Origin: a virus
Strand: one strand, 5' to 3'
Length of the DNA: 31,631 nucleotides
IMG/VR virus record: IMGVR_UViG_3300009155_000159
Coordinates: 1 to 31,631 of that record
In this document: positions 23,136-30,319 of the stretch, in pieces
Position numbering within the stretch: the stretch's first letter is position 1
How the letters are laid out: each line of letters starts with the position of its first letter
Notes under the pieces: generated by a model
Seen by the model: only the letters and a program-made list of their open reading frames with translations
Databases searched by the model: none
Told to the model about the DNA's origin: nothing
Translations under genes and position numbers: made by a program

Positions 23136-25085
23136 ATGTTTGCAGCAAGTAAAACAGCGGGCGTCAGTGGTGCAGTAAATTACATTGAAGATGTGTTTTC
23201 AACGTGGCTATATACAGGCAATGGCACAGGTCAAACCATTACCAATGGTATTGATTTGTCTACTAAAGGTGGATTAGTTTGGCAAAAAGGTCGGGTTACA
23301 CAAACATTTACATCTAATCATAATCTTTCAGATACAGCGCGTGGTGTTTCTAAAATTCTTAGAACAAACAGCACTGTTGCACAACAAACAACCGATTCTG
23401 TTACTGCTTTTAATAGCAATGGTTTTACTATTGGTCTTGACGATACTGTAAATGAAAATGCAAAAACATATGTTTCATGGACATTCCGCAAGCAACCAAA
23501 GTTTTTTGATGTTGTGACTTATACAGGCACTGGAGTTGCTAGACAAATTTCACATTCATTAAATTCAGTGCCAGGATGTATTATTGTTAAGCGCACAGAT
23601 GCTGCCGCTAACTGGCAAGTTTGGCATACATCTGTTGCGGCTGGGGGCTTTGGTGCAATGAATTTAAATACAACTGCCGCTGCTCCATCTGGTAACTATG
23701 TATTTCGTAATGCGTCTTTTCAAACATCTACTGAATTTGGTGTTGACACTGATTCAACAGTAAACGCCTCTGGTGGAACTTATGTTGCATATTTATTTGC
23801 ATCTTCAAGTTCAGGAGGCTTTGGCCTAACTGGTACAGACAATGTGATTTCGTGTGGTTCTTACACAGGCAATGGTTCTGCAACTGGCCCTGTTGTGACA
23901 CTTGGATATGAACCACAATGGTTGATGATAAAAAAGACTAGTAACACTGGGAATTGGCAAATTCTTGATAATATGCGAGGTATGCCAGTTGGTTCTGCTG
24001 ATGGAACACTTCAAGCAAATTTATCCAATGCGGAATCTTCTGTTGAATATGCTAGTTCAACTGCCACAGGCTTTCAAATTACTTCAACAAATACTGAAGT
24101 TAATACAAATGCCGCAACCTACATCTACATAGCCATTCGTATAGGCCCAATGAAAGTGCCTACTTCGGGTACTAGTGTGTTTGGCTTATCTGCTAGATCA
24201 GGTACAGGTGCAAATGCTACTGTGACAGGTGGTCAAACTGATGATGCTGTATTGGTTAAGAATCGTGGATCGGCAGTAGATTCTTTATTTTCTTCACGGC
24301 TTACAGGCACAGGCTATCTTGTAACGTCAACCACAGCGGCAGAAGTAGCAGCAGGGACAACCATACTTCAAGCAAATCCTTGGGATGTAATGGATGGTGT
24401 CAAAGTTGGTACAACATCAACTATTACAAATGATAGTTCAAGCACATTTGTAAATTATTTGTTCAAACGTGCGTCTAATTTTTTTGATGTTGTTTGTTAT
24501 ACAGGGACTGGAAGTGCTACGACACAAACGCATAATTTAGGTGTAGTTCCTGAGTTGATGCTTTTCAAGCAAAGAAGTAGCGCAAACAATTGGCTTGTTT
24601 ATAACAGTACAAGTGGGCCAACAAAGTACATGAATCTGAATACAACATCAGCTGACATTACTGGCGCACAACCATTTAATAATACAGCACCAACATCTAC
24701 TGTATTTACAGTTAATACATCAGGTGGAATTAACGCTTCTGGGCAAACCTATGTCGCCTACTTATTTGCAACCCTTGCAGGCGTTTCCAAAGTAGGCTCA
24801 TACACAGGTAATGGAACAACACAAACCATTGATTGTGGTTTAACGGCAGGGGCTAGGTTCGTGCTTATTAAACGTACTGACTCAACGGGTGATTGGTATG
24901 TTTACGATACCGCCCGTGGCATGACTACATTGACAGACCCTTACTGGCTAACAGACAGTTCAGCGGCTGAAGTTGCAACACTTGGTTCTGTCACAACAGT
25001 ATCTACAGGCTTTGCAGTTAATTCAACTATTTTGGCGGCTATTAACGTAAACGCTGGCACATATATCTTCTTGGCTATCGCATAA
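23136..25085 (+). CDS. Receptor-binding tail protein with DUF7483-like repeats
   Basis: 649 residues made of about six related beta domains of around 100 residues. The recurring marks are Y-T-G-N-G, then GLxxxPxxxxVKRTD, NWxVYxT and a closing TYVAYLFA or TYIYIAIR strand (e.g. FFDVVCYTGTGS, VSKVGSYTGNGT). I recall this as DUF7483, seen in tail proteins of marine and freshwater phages. It follows the fibre gene directly, so it is probably the distal receptor-binding part. Confidence 0.8.
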   Translation: MFAASKTAGVSGAVNYIEDVFSTWLYTGNGTGQTITNGIDLSTKGGLVWQKGRVTQTFTSNHNLSDTARGVSKILRTNSTVAQQTTDSVTAFNSNGFTIGLDDTVNENAKTYVSWTFRKQPKFFDVVTYTGTGVARQISHSLNSVPGCIIVKRTDAAANWQVWHTSVAAGGFGAMNLNTTAAAPSGNYVFRNASFQTSTEFGVDTDSTVNASGGTYVAYLFASSSSGGFGLTGTDNVISCGSYTGNGSATGPVVTLGYEPQWLMIKKTSNTGNWQILDNMRGMPVGSADGTLQANLSNAESSVEYASSTATGFQITSTNTEVNTNAATYIYIAIRIGPMKVPTSGTSVFGLSARSGTGANATVTGGQTDDAVLVKNRGSAVDSLFSSRLTGTGYLVTSTTAAEVAAGTTILQANPWDVMDGVKVGTTSTITNDSSSTFVNYLFKRASNFFDVVCYTGTGSATTQTHNLGVVPELMLFKQRSSANNWLVYNSTSGPTKYMNLNTTSADITGAQPFNNTAPTSTVFTVNTSGGINASGQTYVAYLFATLAGVSKVGSYTGNGTTQTIDCGLTAGARFVLIKRTDSTGDWYVYDTARGMTTLTDPYWLTDSSAAEVATLGSVTTVSTGFAVNSTILAAINVNAGTYIFLAIA

Positions 25086-25093
25086 GGAACATC

Positions 25094-25534
25094 ATGCAAA
25101 TACGAATTCGTGAAACAAGCGCAGTTATGTACGAAGGTGAATTTCGTGCATTGCATCCTAACACATCTATGCCACAACAACTAAGCGAAGAATTGCTTAA
25201 TGACTTTGGTGCTGATGTTGTTTTGGAAGGCCCACAAGCAAGCCCTACACGCTACCAAACGGCATTTGCTGATGGTGTAGAACAACTTGATGGCAAGTGG
25301 TACACAAAGTATTCTGTTGCTGAAATGGATGCCGATGCCATTGCCACTAAAGATACTGAGCAAGCCAAAGCCATGCGTGAGCAACGTGGTGAAAAGCTAA
25401 AAGACAGTGATTGGACACAAGTAGCTGATGCACCTGTGGACAAAGCAGCATGGGCTACCTATCGTCAAGCATTGCGTGATGTAACTGCACAGAGTGGTTT
25501 CCCTTGGACTATTACATGGCCTGATGCACCATGA
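25094..25534 (+). CDS. Tail assembly chaperone-like protein
   Basis: 146 residues. The second half has the Phage_tail_APC/DUF4376-like pattern: REQRGEKLKDSDWTQVADAP, AAWATYRQALRDVT and the end SGFPWTITWPDAP. The N-terminal half carries beta strands typical of the same family (RIRETSAVMYEGEFRAL). Usually found right after fibre genes and thought to help fibre assembly. SD AAGGAA; overlaps the next gene by 4 nt. Confidence 0.85.
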   Translation: MQIRIRETSAVMYEGEFRALHPNTSMPQQLSEELLNDFGADVVLEGPQASPTRYQTAFADGVEQLDGKWYTKYSVAEMDADAIATKDTEQAKAMREQRGEKLKDSDWTQVADAPVDKAAWATYRQALRDVTAQSGFPWTITWPDAP

Positions 25535-25758
25535 CACAAGAAGTAACTCACGAACAAATCTACGAAAGACTGCTTGCAGTTGAGAATAAGGTAGATAGCA
25601 TAGACAAGAACACAAGCGGTCTTGTAGAGGCTATAAAGGCTCTTGATGGGGCTTTTAAAGTCTTGGGTTGGGTTGCCTCTGCTGCCAAGCCTATTCTATG
25701 GGTTGGTGCGTTAATTATGGCGGCTGGTGCTATCTGGCAGACTTGGATTAAAAAATGA
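25531..25758 (+). CDS. XhlA-like holin/membrane protein
   Basis: 75 residues. An N-terminal coiled-coil part (EQIYERLLAVENKVDSIDKN) precedes one membrane span (VASAAKPILWVGALIMAAGA) and a short positive end (IWQTWIKK). This is the layout of XhlA-type haemolysin/holin accessory proteins. It is first in the lysis region, overlapping the previous gene (ATGA). Confidence 0.65.
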   Translation: MTQEVTHEQIYERLLAVENKVDSIDKNTSGLVEAIKALDGAFKVLGWVASAAKPILWVGALIMAAGAIWQTWIKK

Positions 25759-25847
25759 TGGATTGGCTAGAAGCTATTGTGGCTCTAGCCTTTTTCTTTT
25801 GCTTTGTCATGTTCTGTAGCCATGTCATTCTTTGGGCTATGCCGTGA
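25755..25847 (+). CDS. Tiny membrane protein in the lysis region
   Basis: 30 residues: MMDWLEAIVALAFFFCFVMF then CSHVILWAMP. Nearly all hydrophobic, one span. It is locked between its neighbours with ATGA and GTGA overlaps at its two ends, which supports real translation. Possibly an accessory holin or antiholin; no family recognised. Confidence 0.5.
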   Translation: MMDWLEAIVALAFFFCFVMFCSHVILWAMP

Positions 25848-26131
25848 AATGGATAGCTGCACTTGTTTTAGTTCTAGCTCTTAACTCTACAAGCAAAGAT
25901 TTATGTAGTGTGCGTGAGTTTTACTCAATTGCTTGGGGTATCCATGACCCAACTGAGAGACATAAACAGATGGCAGAGTGGCTTACAAAACATCAGCACT
26001 TATGCAAAAGTACCGACTTTAGTGTAATTTGGAACAATTTAGCAGAATGGGGTGGAACTTCTGATTCGCACAACTTGAGGGCATTGGTGATTAGTGGGTA
26101 TAAAACTGCACTTGAAAGGGAAAAGAAGTGA
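25844..26131 (+). CDS. Exported small protein with signal peptide
   Basis: 95 residues from GTG 25844, which overlaps the previous stop; the TTG at 25832 is less supported. The N-terminus MKWIAALVLVLALNS reads as a signal peptide or anchor. The rest is soluble (REFYSIAWGIHDPTERHKQM, LAEWGGTSDSHNLRALVISG) with cysteines at 21 and 54 that may pair in the periplasm. I recall similar REFYxIAxxIHDPxERH proteins in betaproteobacterial phages. There is no lipobox, so a spanin role is not shown. Confidence 0.6.
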   Translation: MKWIAALVLVLALNSTSKDLCSVREFYSIAWGIHDPTERHKQMAEWLTKHQHLCKSTDFSVIWNNLAEWGGTSDSHNLRALVISGYKTALEREKK

Positions 26132-26361
26132 TTATCCCAAGCAAGTGGTTTCCATCTGTTCAACCAAAATACGATTTTCAGACTGTTGTTTTTGATAAAG
26201 CAGTTGAAAAAGTACAAGAAGATTACAAACTTGCAATGAAGGCTCACAAAATTGAAATAAAAATAGAAGAATTAGAAGTAGAGTTGTATAACAAGAAGGC
26301 TAGAGTAAACCAGTTAGAGTTAACTATGTTTACTAACAGAAAACTAGATTTTTATGTATGA
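26128..26361 (+). CDS. Small coiled-coil hypothetical protein
   Basis: 77 residues from GTG 26128 (GTGA overlap). A short start IIPSKWFPSVQPKYDF is followed by a charged helix (residues about 22-70, KVQEDYKLAMKAHKIEIKIE, ELEVELYNKKARVNQLEL). No membrane span. In the lysis region it could be part of a membrane complex; function unknown. Confidence 0.6.
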   Translation: MIIPSKWFPSVQPKYDFQTVVFDKAVEKVQEDYKLAMKAHKIEIKIEELEVELYNKKARVNQLELTMFTNRKLDFYV

Positions 26362-26367
26362 GGTTAT

Positions 26368-26628
26368 ATGGAAAACAATCAAGATGTTGTTGGTAAATTG
26401 ACTTACTCTGTGACCTTAATGGTTGCAGCTACTCTTTGCTTATCAGTATTGGGTATGGTGATTGCATTTTTACTTGGTCTATGGGCAAAAGAGGTGGACA
26501 ACGCAGAAATCTTTGCTATGTTGCATCCTGCATTTCAAACGATCATTGGTGGTTTTATTGGCCTCTTGGCAGGTGTAAAACTCTCGCATGGCGATAGCCA
26601 TCATAAATGTAAACATTGCGGAGAATAA
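26368..26628 (+). CDS. Two-span membrane protein, holin-like
   Basis: 86 residues. Span 1 is about residues 13-40 (VTLMVAATLCLSVLGMVIAF, LLGLW); span 2 is about 53-72 (AFQTIIGGFIGLLAGVKLS). The C-terminus is polar with HKCKHCGE, a CxxC end that might bind a metal. It sits just before the 3TM holin-like gene, so it could be a second holin or an antiholin. SD GAGGT. Confidence 0.6.
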   Translation: MENNQDVVGKLTYSVTLMVAATLCLSVLGMVIAFLLGLWAKEVDNAEIFAMLHPAFQTIIGGFIGLLAGVKLSHGDSHHKCKHCGE

Positions 26629-26630
26629 CC

Positions 26631-27125
26631 ATGTTTGAAATGTTATCAGGCGGCATCCTTGGCTCTATTTTTGGTGGCGTGTTTCGACTAGCCCCAGAAG
26701 TTCTAAAATGGATGGATAAAAAGAATGAGCGTGAGCATGAGCTTAATATGTTCAAGTTCCAATGTGACTTAGAGGCTCAACGTGGTCAACAGAAGTTAGC
26801 CGAGATTGGTGCACAAAGAGAAGCTGCTATTGACGTAGGTGTTATGGATGCCTTCAATAACGCTATTACTCAGCAAGCAGAGATGGTTAAAGCCGCAGGT
26901 GGATGGGTAGCCTCACTTTCTGCTTCTGTGCGTCCTGTGGTGACTTATTGGGTTTTGTTTGTTTGGTCATTTATCCATGTGTGGTTTGCATGGAACGCTT
27001 GGCTTGCAGGTGCGCCAGCTACTGAAGTCTTTAAAACTATGATGACTCCAGACTTTTCTGCTTTGCTATCAGGAACTATTAACTATTGGTTTCTCGATAG
27101 AACTCTGTCTAAGCGTGGCATATGA
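26631..27125 (+). CDS. 3TM holin, GTA-type
   Basis: 164 residues from ATG 26631, which has GGAGAA upstream; a TTG in frame at 26616 is less likely. It begins MFEMLSGGILGSIFGGVFRL with APEVLKWMDKKNEREHEL, continues with a helical section and then membrane segments (VVTYWVLFVWSFIHVWFAW, LSGTINYWFLDR). These marks fit the 3TM GTA holin family (PF11351). It would make the membrane lesion that lets the endolysin out. The stop overlaps the endolysin start (ATGA). Confidence 0.8.
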   Translation: MFEMLSGGILGSIFGGVFRLAPEVLKWMDKKNEREHELNMFKFQCDLEAQRGQQKLAEIGAQREAAIDVGVMDAFNNAITQQAEMVKAAGGWVASLSASVRPVVTYWVLFVWSFIHVWFAWNAWLAGAPATEVFKTMMTPDFSALLSGTINYWFLDRTLSKRGI

Positions 27126-27565
27126 ACTTAGAACTGGCTGCATCTTTATGTAAGCAGTTTGAGGGGTTTAGAAGTAAACCCTACCTTTGCCCTGCTAATG
27201 TAGCTACGATTGGTTATGGCTCTACATACTACGCAGATGGACGTAAGGTAACGCTTCAAGATAGCCCTATAGGTGAAGCTGTAGCTAGTGCCTTACTAAT
27301 GCACGAACTAGAGCATACCTACTTACAGGGTGCTTTAAGGAACTGCCCAATCCTTATGACAGATGAACGCAAGTGCAATGCTATTGTGGATTTTTGCTAT
27401 AACTTAGGCATTGGTAGACTACAAACTTCTACCCTAAAGCGAAAAATCAATGCTCAAGATTGGAAAGGTGCTAAAGAACAACTAATGCTTTGGAACAAAG
27501 GCGGTGGTAAAGTTCTAGCTGGTCTGACAAAGCGCAGAGTTGCTGAATGTGCCTTGTTAAATTAA
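27122..27565 (+). CDS. Endolysin, T4-type lysozyme (GH24)
   Basis: 147 residues. The catalytic motif is E14 (FEGFRSKPYLCP), then C23 at the place of the usual Asp, and T29 (ATIGYGST), with the same 9- and 15-residue spacing as E11/D20/T26 of T4 lysozyme. An E-C-T triad also occurs in some other phage lysozymes such as P1 Lyz. Later marks are NAIVDFCYNLGIGRLQTSTL and GKVLAGLTKRRVAECALL. There is no signal sequence or SAR anchor, so it needs the holin. It cleaves peptidoglycan between MurNAc and GlcNAc. Confidence 0.9.
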   Translation: MNLELAASLCKQFEGFRSKPYLCPANVATIGYGSTYYADGRKVTLQDSPIGEAVASALLMHELEHTYLQGALRNCPILMTDERKCNAIVDFCYNLGIGRLQTSTLKRKINAQDWKGAKEQLMLWNKGGGKVLAGLTKRRVAECALLN

Positions 27566-27567
27566 AA

Positions 27568-27590
27568 TGTCATAATAATTGTATAAGGTG
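27568..27590 (+). promoter_or_regulatory. Weak extended -10 promoter and RBS before the metalloprotease-like gene
   Basis: TGTCATAAT (27568-27576) resembles an extended -10 but has no clear -35. AAGGTG (27585-27590), 5 nt before ATG 27596, is a good SD. Low-confidence promoter call. Confidence 0.3.
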
Positions 27591-27595
27591 TTGTA

Positions 27596-27970
27596 ATGTC
27601 TAACATTCCTACGCCAGAACACTCAGAGTTATTTGCACAAAGTGTCAGAAAATGGCAGCAAATTTTGAGTTTGTGTGATTGGAGAATAGAAAAGGGTAGT
27701 AAGCCAGCAAAGGAAGCAATGGCCTCTGTGGAGTTTAACCAGACAGCTAGATTGGCTACTTATCGACTTGGTGATTTTGGTGCTGAAAAGATAACACCAG
27801 AGAGCCTAGACAAGACTGCACTACACGAGTTACTTCATGTGTTTCTTTATGATTTGCTATGTGTAGCTACAGACCCTAAATCGTCAGATGAAGACATAGA
27901 AATGCAAGAGCATCGGGTCATCAATCTGTTAGAGAAATTGCTATCTAAGGATTCCAATGGGCGCACATAA
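27596..27970 (+). CDS. HELLH putative zinc metalloprotease
   Basis: 124 residues. The zinc motif HELLH is at 77-81 (LDKTALHELLHVFLYDLL), with a downstream acidic helix (DEDIEMQEHRVINLLEKLL) that may give the third ligand or stabilise the fold. The small size and the N-terminal strand pattern (LSLCDWRIEKG, ARLATYRLGDFG) resemble SprT-like or phage metallopeptidase-like proteins. It overlaps the next gene by 14 nt. Substrate unknown; such genes often occur near lysis or packaging modules. Confidence 0.75.
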   Translation: MSNIPTPEHSELFAQSVRKWQQILSLCDWRIEKGSKPAKEAMASVEFNQTARLATYRLGDFGAEKITPESLDKTALHELLHVFLYDLLCVATDPKSSDEDIEMQEHRVINLLEKLLSKDSNGRT

Positions 27971-28943
27971 TGAGACTTGTACGGATACCGAGTTCATCCA
28001 GTTATGGGGTCAACTTCAATCTGCTGCAAGAGTAGCTGAACATCTTGGAGTTGCAATCAGAGCAGTTCATTTGCGCAGAAGATGGATTGAAAAAGAATAC
28101 AACATGGCACTAACCGCAAGTGACCATCGTGGTATGAAATACGATAAAAACAAACCCAAGTCATTTAGCCCACTAAAACAAATAAATCTTGGCATACTGG
28201 ATGGAACAGTTATTGTTTTCTCAGATGCACACTTTATACCTGCACAACGTACAACAGCGTTTAAAGGTCTTCTATGGGCTATAGAGAAGTTTAAACCCAA
28301 GGCAGTGATATGTAACGGGGATGCTTTCGATGGTGCGTCTATATCGAGGCATGACGTAACTGACCAACCACAGACTTCTGTTATCCAAGAGTTAAAAGCT
28401 ACGCAAGGTGCGTTGGGTGAGATAGAAGAAGTAGCCAAAGCAGCGAGACACAATGTAAAGCTACTGTTTACATGGGGCAATCACGACATTCGGTTTGGCA
28501 ATAGACTTGCACAACAAGCCCCTCAGTTTAAAGAAGTAAAGGGCTTTAAGCTGACAGACCATATAACTGAGTGGGACTTTTGTTGGGCGGTTTGGCCTAC
28601 CGAGCAAGTCATCATCAAACACCGATATAAAGGTGGAATCCATGCAACCCACAACAATACTGTAAACGCTGGTGTGTCAGTAATTACTGGACACCTTCAC
28701 AGTCTAAAGGTCACCCCTTTTAGCGACTATAACGGAGTTCGGTATGGGGTAGATACGGGTACTTTAGCTGAGACTGACGGGCCGCAATTTACTTATGCTG
28801 AGATAAACCCAAGTAACCACAGATCAGGCTTTGCGGTGTTAAACTTCTTCAATGGTCAGCTTTTATGGCCTGAACTCGTCCATAAATTTGATGAAGACCA
28901 GATTCAGTTCCGTGGAGAAGTGATTGATGTAGGTGCATTTTGA
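27957..28943 (+). CDS. Metallophosphoesterase
   Basis: 328 residues. The calcineurin-like motifs are all present in order: DAH (D90, H92) in VIVFSDAHF, GD (D122) in ICNGDAFDG, GNHD (174-177) in FTWGNHDIRF, H229 in GGIHATHN and GHLH (245-248). The N-terminal about 60 residues are helix-turn-helix-like (LWGQLQSAARVAEHLGVAIR), suggesting DNA binding. It could be a nuclease or phosphatase acting on DNA or nucleotides; many phages carry such an enzyme without known substrate. The end overlaps a small membrane ORF by 4 nt (TTGA). Confidence 0.85.
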   Translation: MGAHNETCTDTEFIQLWGQLQSAARVAEHLGVAIRAVHLRRRWIEKEYNMALTASDHRGMKYDKNKPKSFSPLKQINLGILDGTVIVFSDAHFIPAQRTTAFKGLLWAIEKFKPKAVICNGDAFDGASISRHDVTDQPQTSVIQELKATQGALGEIEEVAKAARHNVKLLFTWGNHDIRFGNRLAQQAPQFKEVKGFKLTDHITEWDFCWAVWPTEQVIIKHRYKGGIHATHNNTVNAGVSVITGHLHSLKVTPFSDYNGVRYGVDTGTLAETDGPQFTYAEINPSNHRSGFAVLNFFNGQLLWPELVHKFDEDQIQFRGEVIDVGAF

Positions 28944-29083
28944 GTGCATGGCTAATCATTGTTACAGGTGGTATCTACGCTTACATTGCTGGTGAGCAGC
29001 TATATAAAGAAAACCCACATATGGCTATTGTCTATGCGGGTTATGCTTTTTCAAATGTAGGTCTTTACCTACTTGCAAAGTAA
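28940..29083 (+). CDS. Small membrane protein with TTG start
   Basis: 47 residues starting at TTG 28940, which overlaps the upstream stop (TTGA). Two short hydrophobic stretches: SAWLIIVTGGIYAYIAGEQL and MAIVYAGYAFSNVGLYLLA. I recall close look-alikes (AWL, IYAY, EQ, AITYAGYAFSN) in other phages, which supports the rare start. No known function. It ends in the hairpin region between the convergent operons. Confidence 0.6.
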   Translation: MSAWLIIVTGGIYAYIAGEQLYKENPHMAIVYAGYAFSNVGLYLLAK

Positions 29084-29096
29084 CTTATAAGTTACT
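29057..29096. terminator. Paired hairpins between convergent operons
   Basis: GTAGGT/ACCTAC (29057-29072, loop CTTT) is followed by an 18-bp perfect palindrome AGTAACTTATAAGTTACT (29079-29096). They cover the ends of the rightward membrane gene and the leftward acidic gene. No T run follows in either direction, so they could be bidirectional, factor-assisted or RNA-processing sites. Confidence 0.5.
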
Positions 29097-29301
29097 CATC
29101 TAAACCTGCAACTACTACTTCTTCTGATGCGTCTTCTTCAAAGTCATCTTCATCAGAGTCAATAGCTTCATATTCAACTTCCCATCCGTTTTCTTCTTGG
29201 AACTGAATAAAGGCTTGAATGATTTGAATCTTCTCGAAGTCATAGGTTTCAACTGTAATTTTCTCATTACCAATATAACCAAAATCCATTTCAAATTTCA
29301 T
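29092..29301 (-). CDS. Acidic hypothetical protein
   Basis: 69 residues, very acidic. The N-terminus is beta-like (KFEMDFGYIGNEKITVETYD), then a helix (QIIQAFIQFQEENGWEVEYE) and a tail rich in D and E (DSDEDDFEEDASEE). SD AGGAGA is present. It has its own promoter (29331-29359) and an inverted repeat that could be an operator, so it can be expressed separately from the operon. A DNA-mimic role is possible but unsupported. Confidence 0.65.
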   Translation of the reverse strand: MKFEMDFGYIGNEKITVETYDFEKIQIIQAFIQFQEENGWEVEYEAIDSDEDDFEEDASEEVVVAGLDE

Positions 29302-29315
29302 GATGTTCTCCTAGC

Positions 29316-29330
29316 GCAACGGATTGTTGC
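29316..29330 (-). promoter_or_regulatory. Inverted repeat, possible Cro operator
   Basis: GCAAC (29316-29320), GGATT, GTTGC (29326-29330): a 5-5-5 inverted repeat lying just downstream of the promoter start point. It has the same CAAC-N5-GTTG layout as the repeat beside the cro-like promoter (31456-31470). Confidence 0.4.
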
Positions 29331-29359
29331 AGTTAAATCGTAGAACAATTTTATGTCAA
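29331..29359 (-). promoter_or_regulatory. Promoter for the acidic gene
   Basis: On the minus strand: a perfect TTGACA (29359-29354), a 17-nt spacer and TTAACT (29336-29331), a weak -10. The -35 overlaps the stop of the MazG-like gene. Confidence 0.55.
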
Positions 29360-29664
29360 TCAAGTGTCTTTTGGAAAACACCATTAGGTAAAAGAATTCC
29401 CTTACGATTCTTGATCTGGTCATAAGCAACTTCCATGCAATCTACTAGATGAATATCTTGTAAAGCGCAGTAGTTAATAAGACAGACCATGACATCACCA
29501 ACAGCATCAACAATAGCTTCTTTGTCATTTTTAATCGTGGCATCTGCTAATTCCCCCATCTCTGACATTGCTTTAAGAAGCTGAACATCTGGTGTGCTAT
29601 TTGGGATAATCTTACGAGCCTCTGCCCATTGGATTATTTTCATTTCTATGTTTGCGTAACTCAT
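29356..29664 (-). CDS. MazG-like NTP pyrophosphohydrolase
   Basis: 102 residues. It has the MazG all-alpha motif: SEMGELADATIKND (the E-x-x-E metal pair) followed by DAVGDVMVCLINYCALQ (the downstream acidic pair). The opening IIQWAEARKI and the later RKGILLPNGVF also match phage MazG-like proteins. It hydrolyses NTPs or alarmone-like nucleotides and may counter the starvation response or clean the dNTP pool. The start overlaps the upstream stop (ATGA). Confidence 0.85.
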   Translation of the reverse strand: MSYANIEMKIIQWAEARKIIPNSTPDVQLLKAMSEMGELADATIKNDKEAIVDAVGDVMVCLINYCALQDIHLVDCMEVAYDQIKNRKGILLPNGVFQKTLD

Positions 29665-29993
29665 AATTTAACTTTCATAATTCGTTGTTTCTTACCAGAG
29701 CGTCCTACTCTAGTTCCAGTAATCTCAATAAATCCTTTATCTAGCAAAGCACGATAGCGTGGTGTTACTGATGAGTAACGATGCTCTGGCAATGCCTCTA
29801 ACACTTCATCTGAGATACACCCATTAGGAAAGCCTTTAATAGCCTCGTAGACGATTTGCTCTAGCTTGTTGGTGTCAACTGTTTGCGCTGCTTCATGGCT
29901 TGTTACAGGGTCTTGGTTTCGTACCAATTTAAATGGTTCAGTACCAAAGAATCTTTCCATTGACTCTTTCATGTTGTCAAAAAGGTCTCTCAT
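29661..29993 (-). CDS. Winged-helix DNA-binding protein
   Basis: 110 residues. Residues about 25-100 form a wHTH pattern: DPVTSHEAAQTVDTNKLEQI, GFPNGCISDEVLEALPEHRY, SSVTPRYRALLDKGFIEITG, ending with a basic SGKKQRIMKV wing. This SSVTPRYRALLDKGFI signature is widespread in small phage proteins. A transcription or replication adaptor role is plausible. A structured leader (30011-30060) lies before the start; SD AAGGAG. Confidence 0.75.
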   Translation of the reverse strand: MRDLFDNMKESMERFFGTEPFKLVRNQDPVTSHEAAQTVDTNKLEQIVYEAIKGFPNGCISDEVLEALPEHRYSSVTPRYRALLDKGFIEITGTRVGRSGKKQRIMKVKL

Positions 29994-30010
29994 TATCTTC
30001 TCCTTGAGAT

Positions 30011-30060
30011 GGGGGTACTAACTGCTCGTCCGCAAGCTAAAATTGCACAGCGTTCCCCCC
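30011..30060 (-). promoter_or_regulatory. Structured intergenic leader
   Basis: On the minus strand a run of six G (30060-30055) faces a run of five C (30015-30011), with extra pairings inside (AC/GT, CTG/CAG), giving an imperfect hairpin of about 10 bp that ends just before the SD of the 29993 gene. It could modulate translation of the wHTH protein. Inference only. Confidence 0.4.
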
Positions 30061-30066
30061 GTTAAC

Positions 30067-30318
30067 TTAAAATGGAATGTCGCTATCGTTAAAAAATTCT
30101 TTTGATTTAACAGGCTTTTTGTCTAATGAAGAATCAGCGTTTTTATTCTTGATAGACAGAGACATAAACTTCTGTCCATCCTTACTGACTTTTAGCCAAG
30201 CAGATAGCCAGAACTCAACCCCATCTACATTTAGACTTCCTTTGTAATCAGGAAACTTAGCATCGTCTTTCCTGTCGTTCTTGAACAAACTTCCTCGGTT
30301 TGTATTATCGTATTCCAT
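30067..30318 (-). CDS. DUF736-like protein with SSB-type C-terminal tip
   Basis: 83 residues. The N-terminal part, NRGSLFKNDRKDDAKFPDYK then GSLNVDGVEFWLSAWLKVSK and FMSLSIKNK, matches the DUF736 pattern. The end, EFFNDSDIPF, copies the acidic DDDIPF tip of bacterial SSB, which recruits many replication and repair proteins. Together with ERF next door, the likely job is ssDNA binding in the phage recombination module. SD AAAGG. One base separates it from the ERF stop. Confidence 0.8.
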   Translation of the reverse strand: MEYDNTNRGSLFKNDRKDDAKFPDYKGSLNVDGVEFWLSAWLKVSKDGQKFMSLSIKNKNADSSLDKKPVKSKEFFNDSDIPF

Positions 30319-30319
30319 A

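Noticed and set aside
22107-25085. Tail genes checked for a diversity-generating retroelement
   Set aside because: No reverse transcriptase or template repeat seen in the window.
28067-28480. Long antisense ORF of 137 residues inside the metallophosphoesterase gene
   Set aside because: The plus strand holds all MPE motifs here; the antisense product has no recognisable pattern and no SD or promoter.
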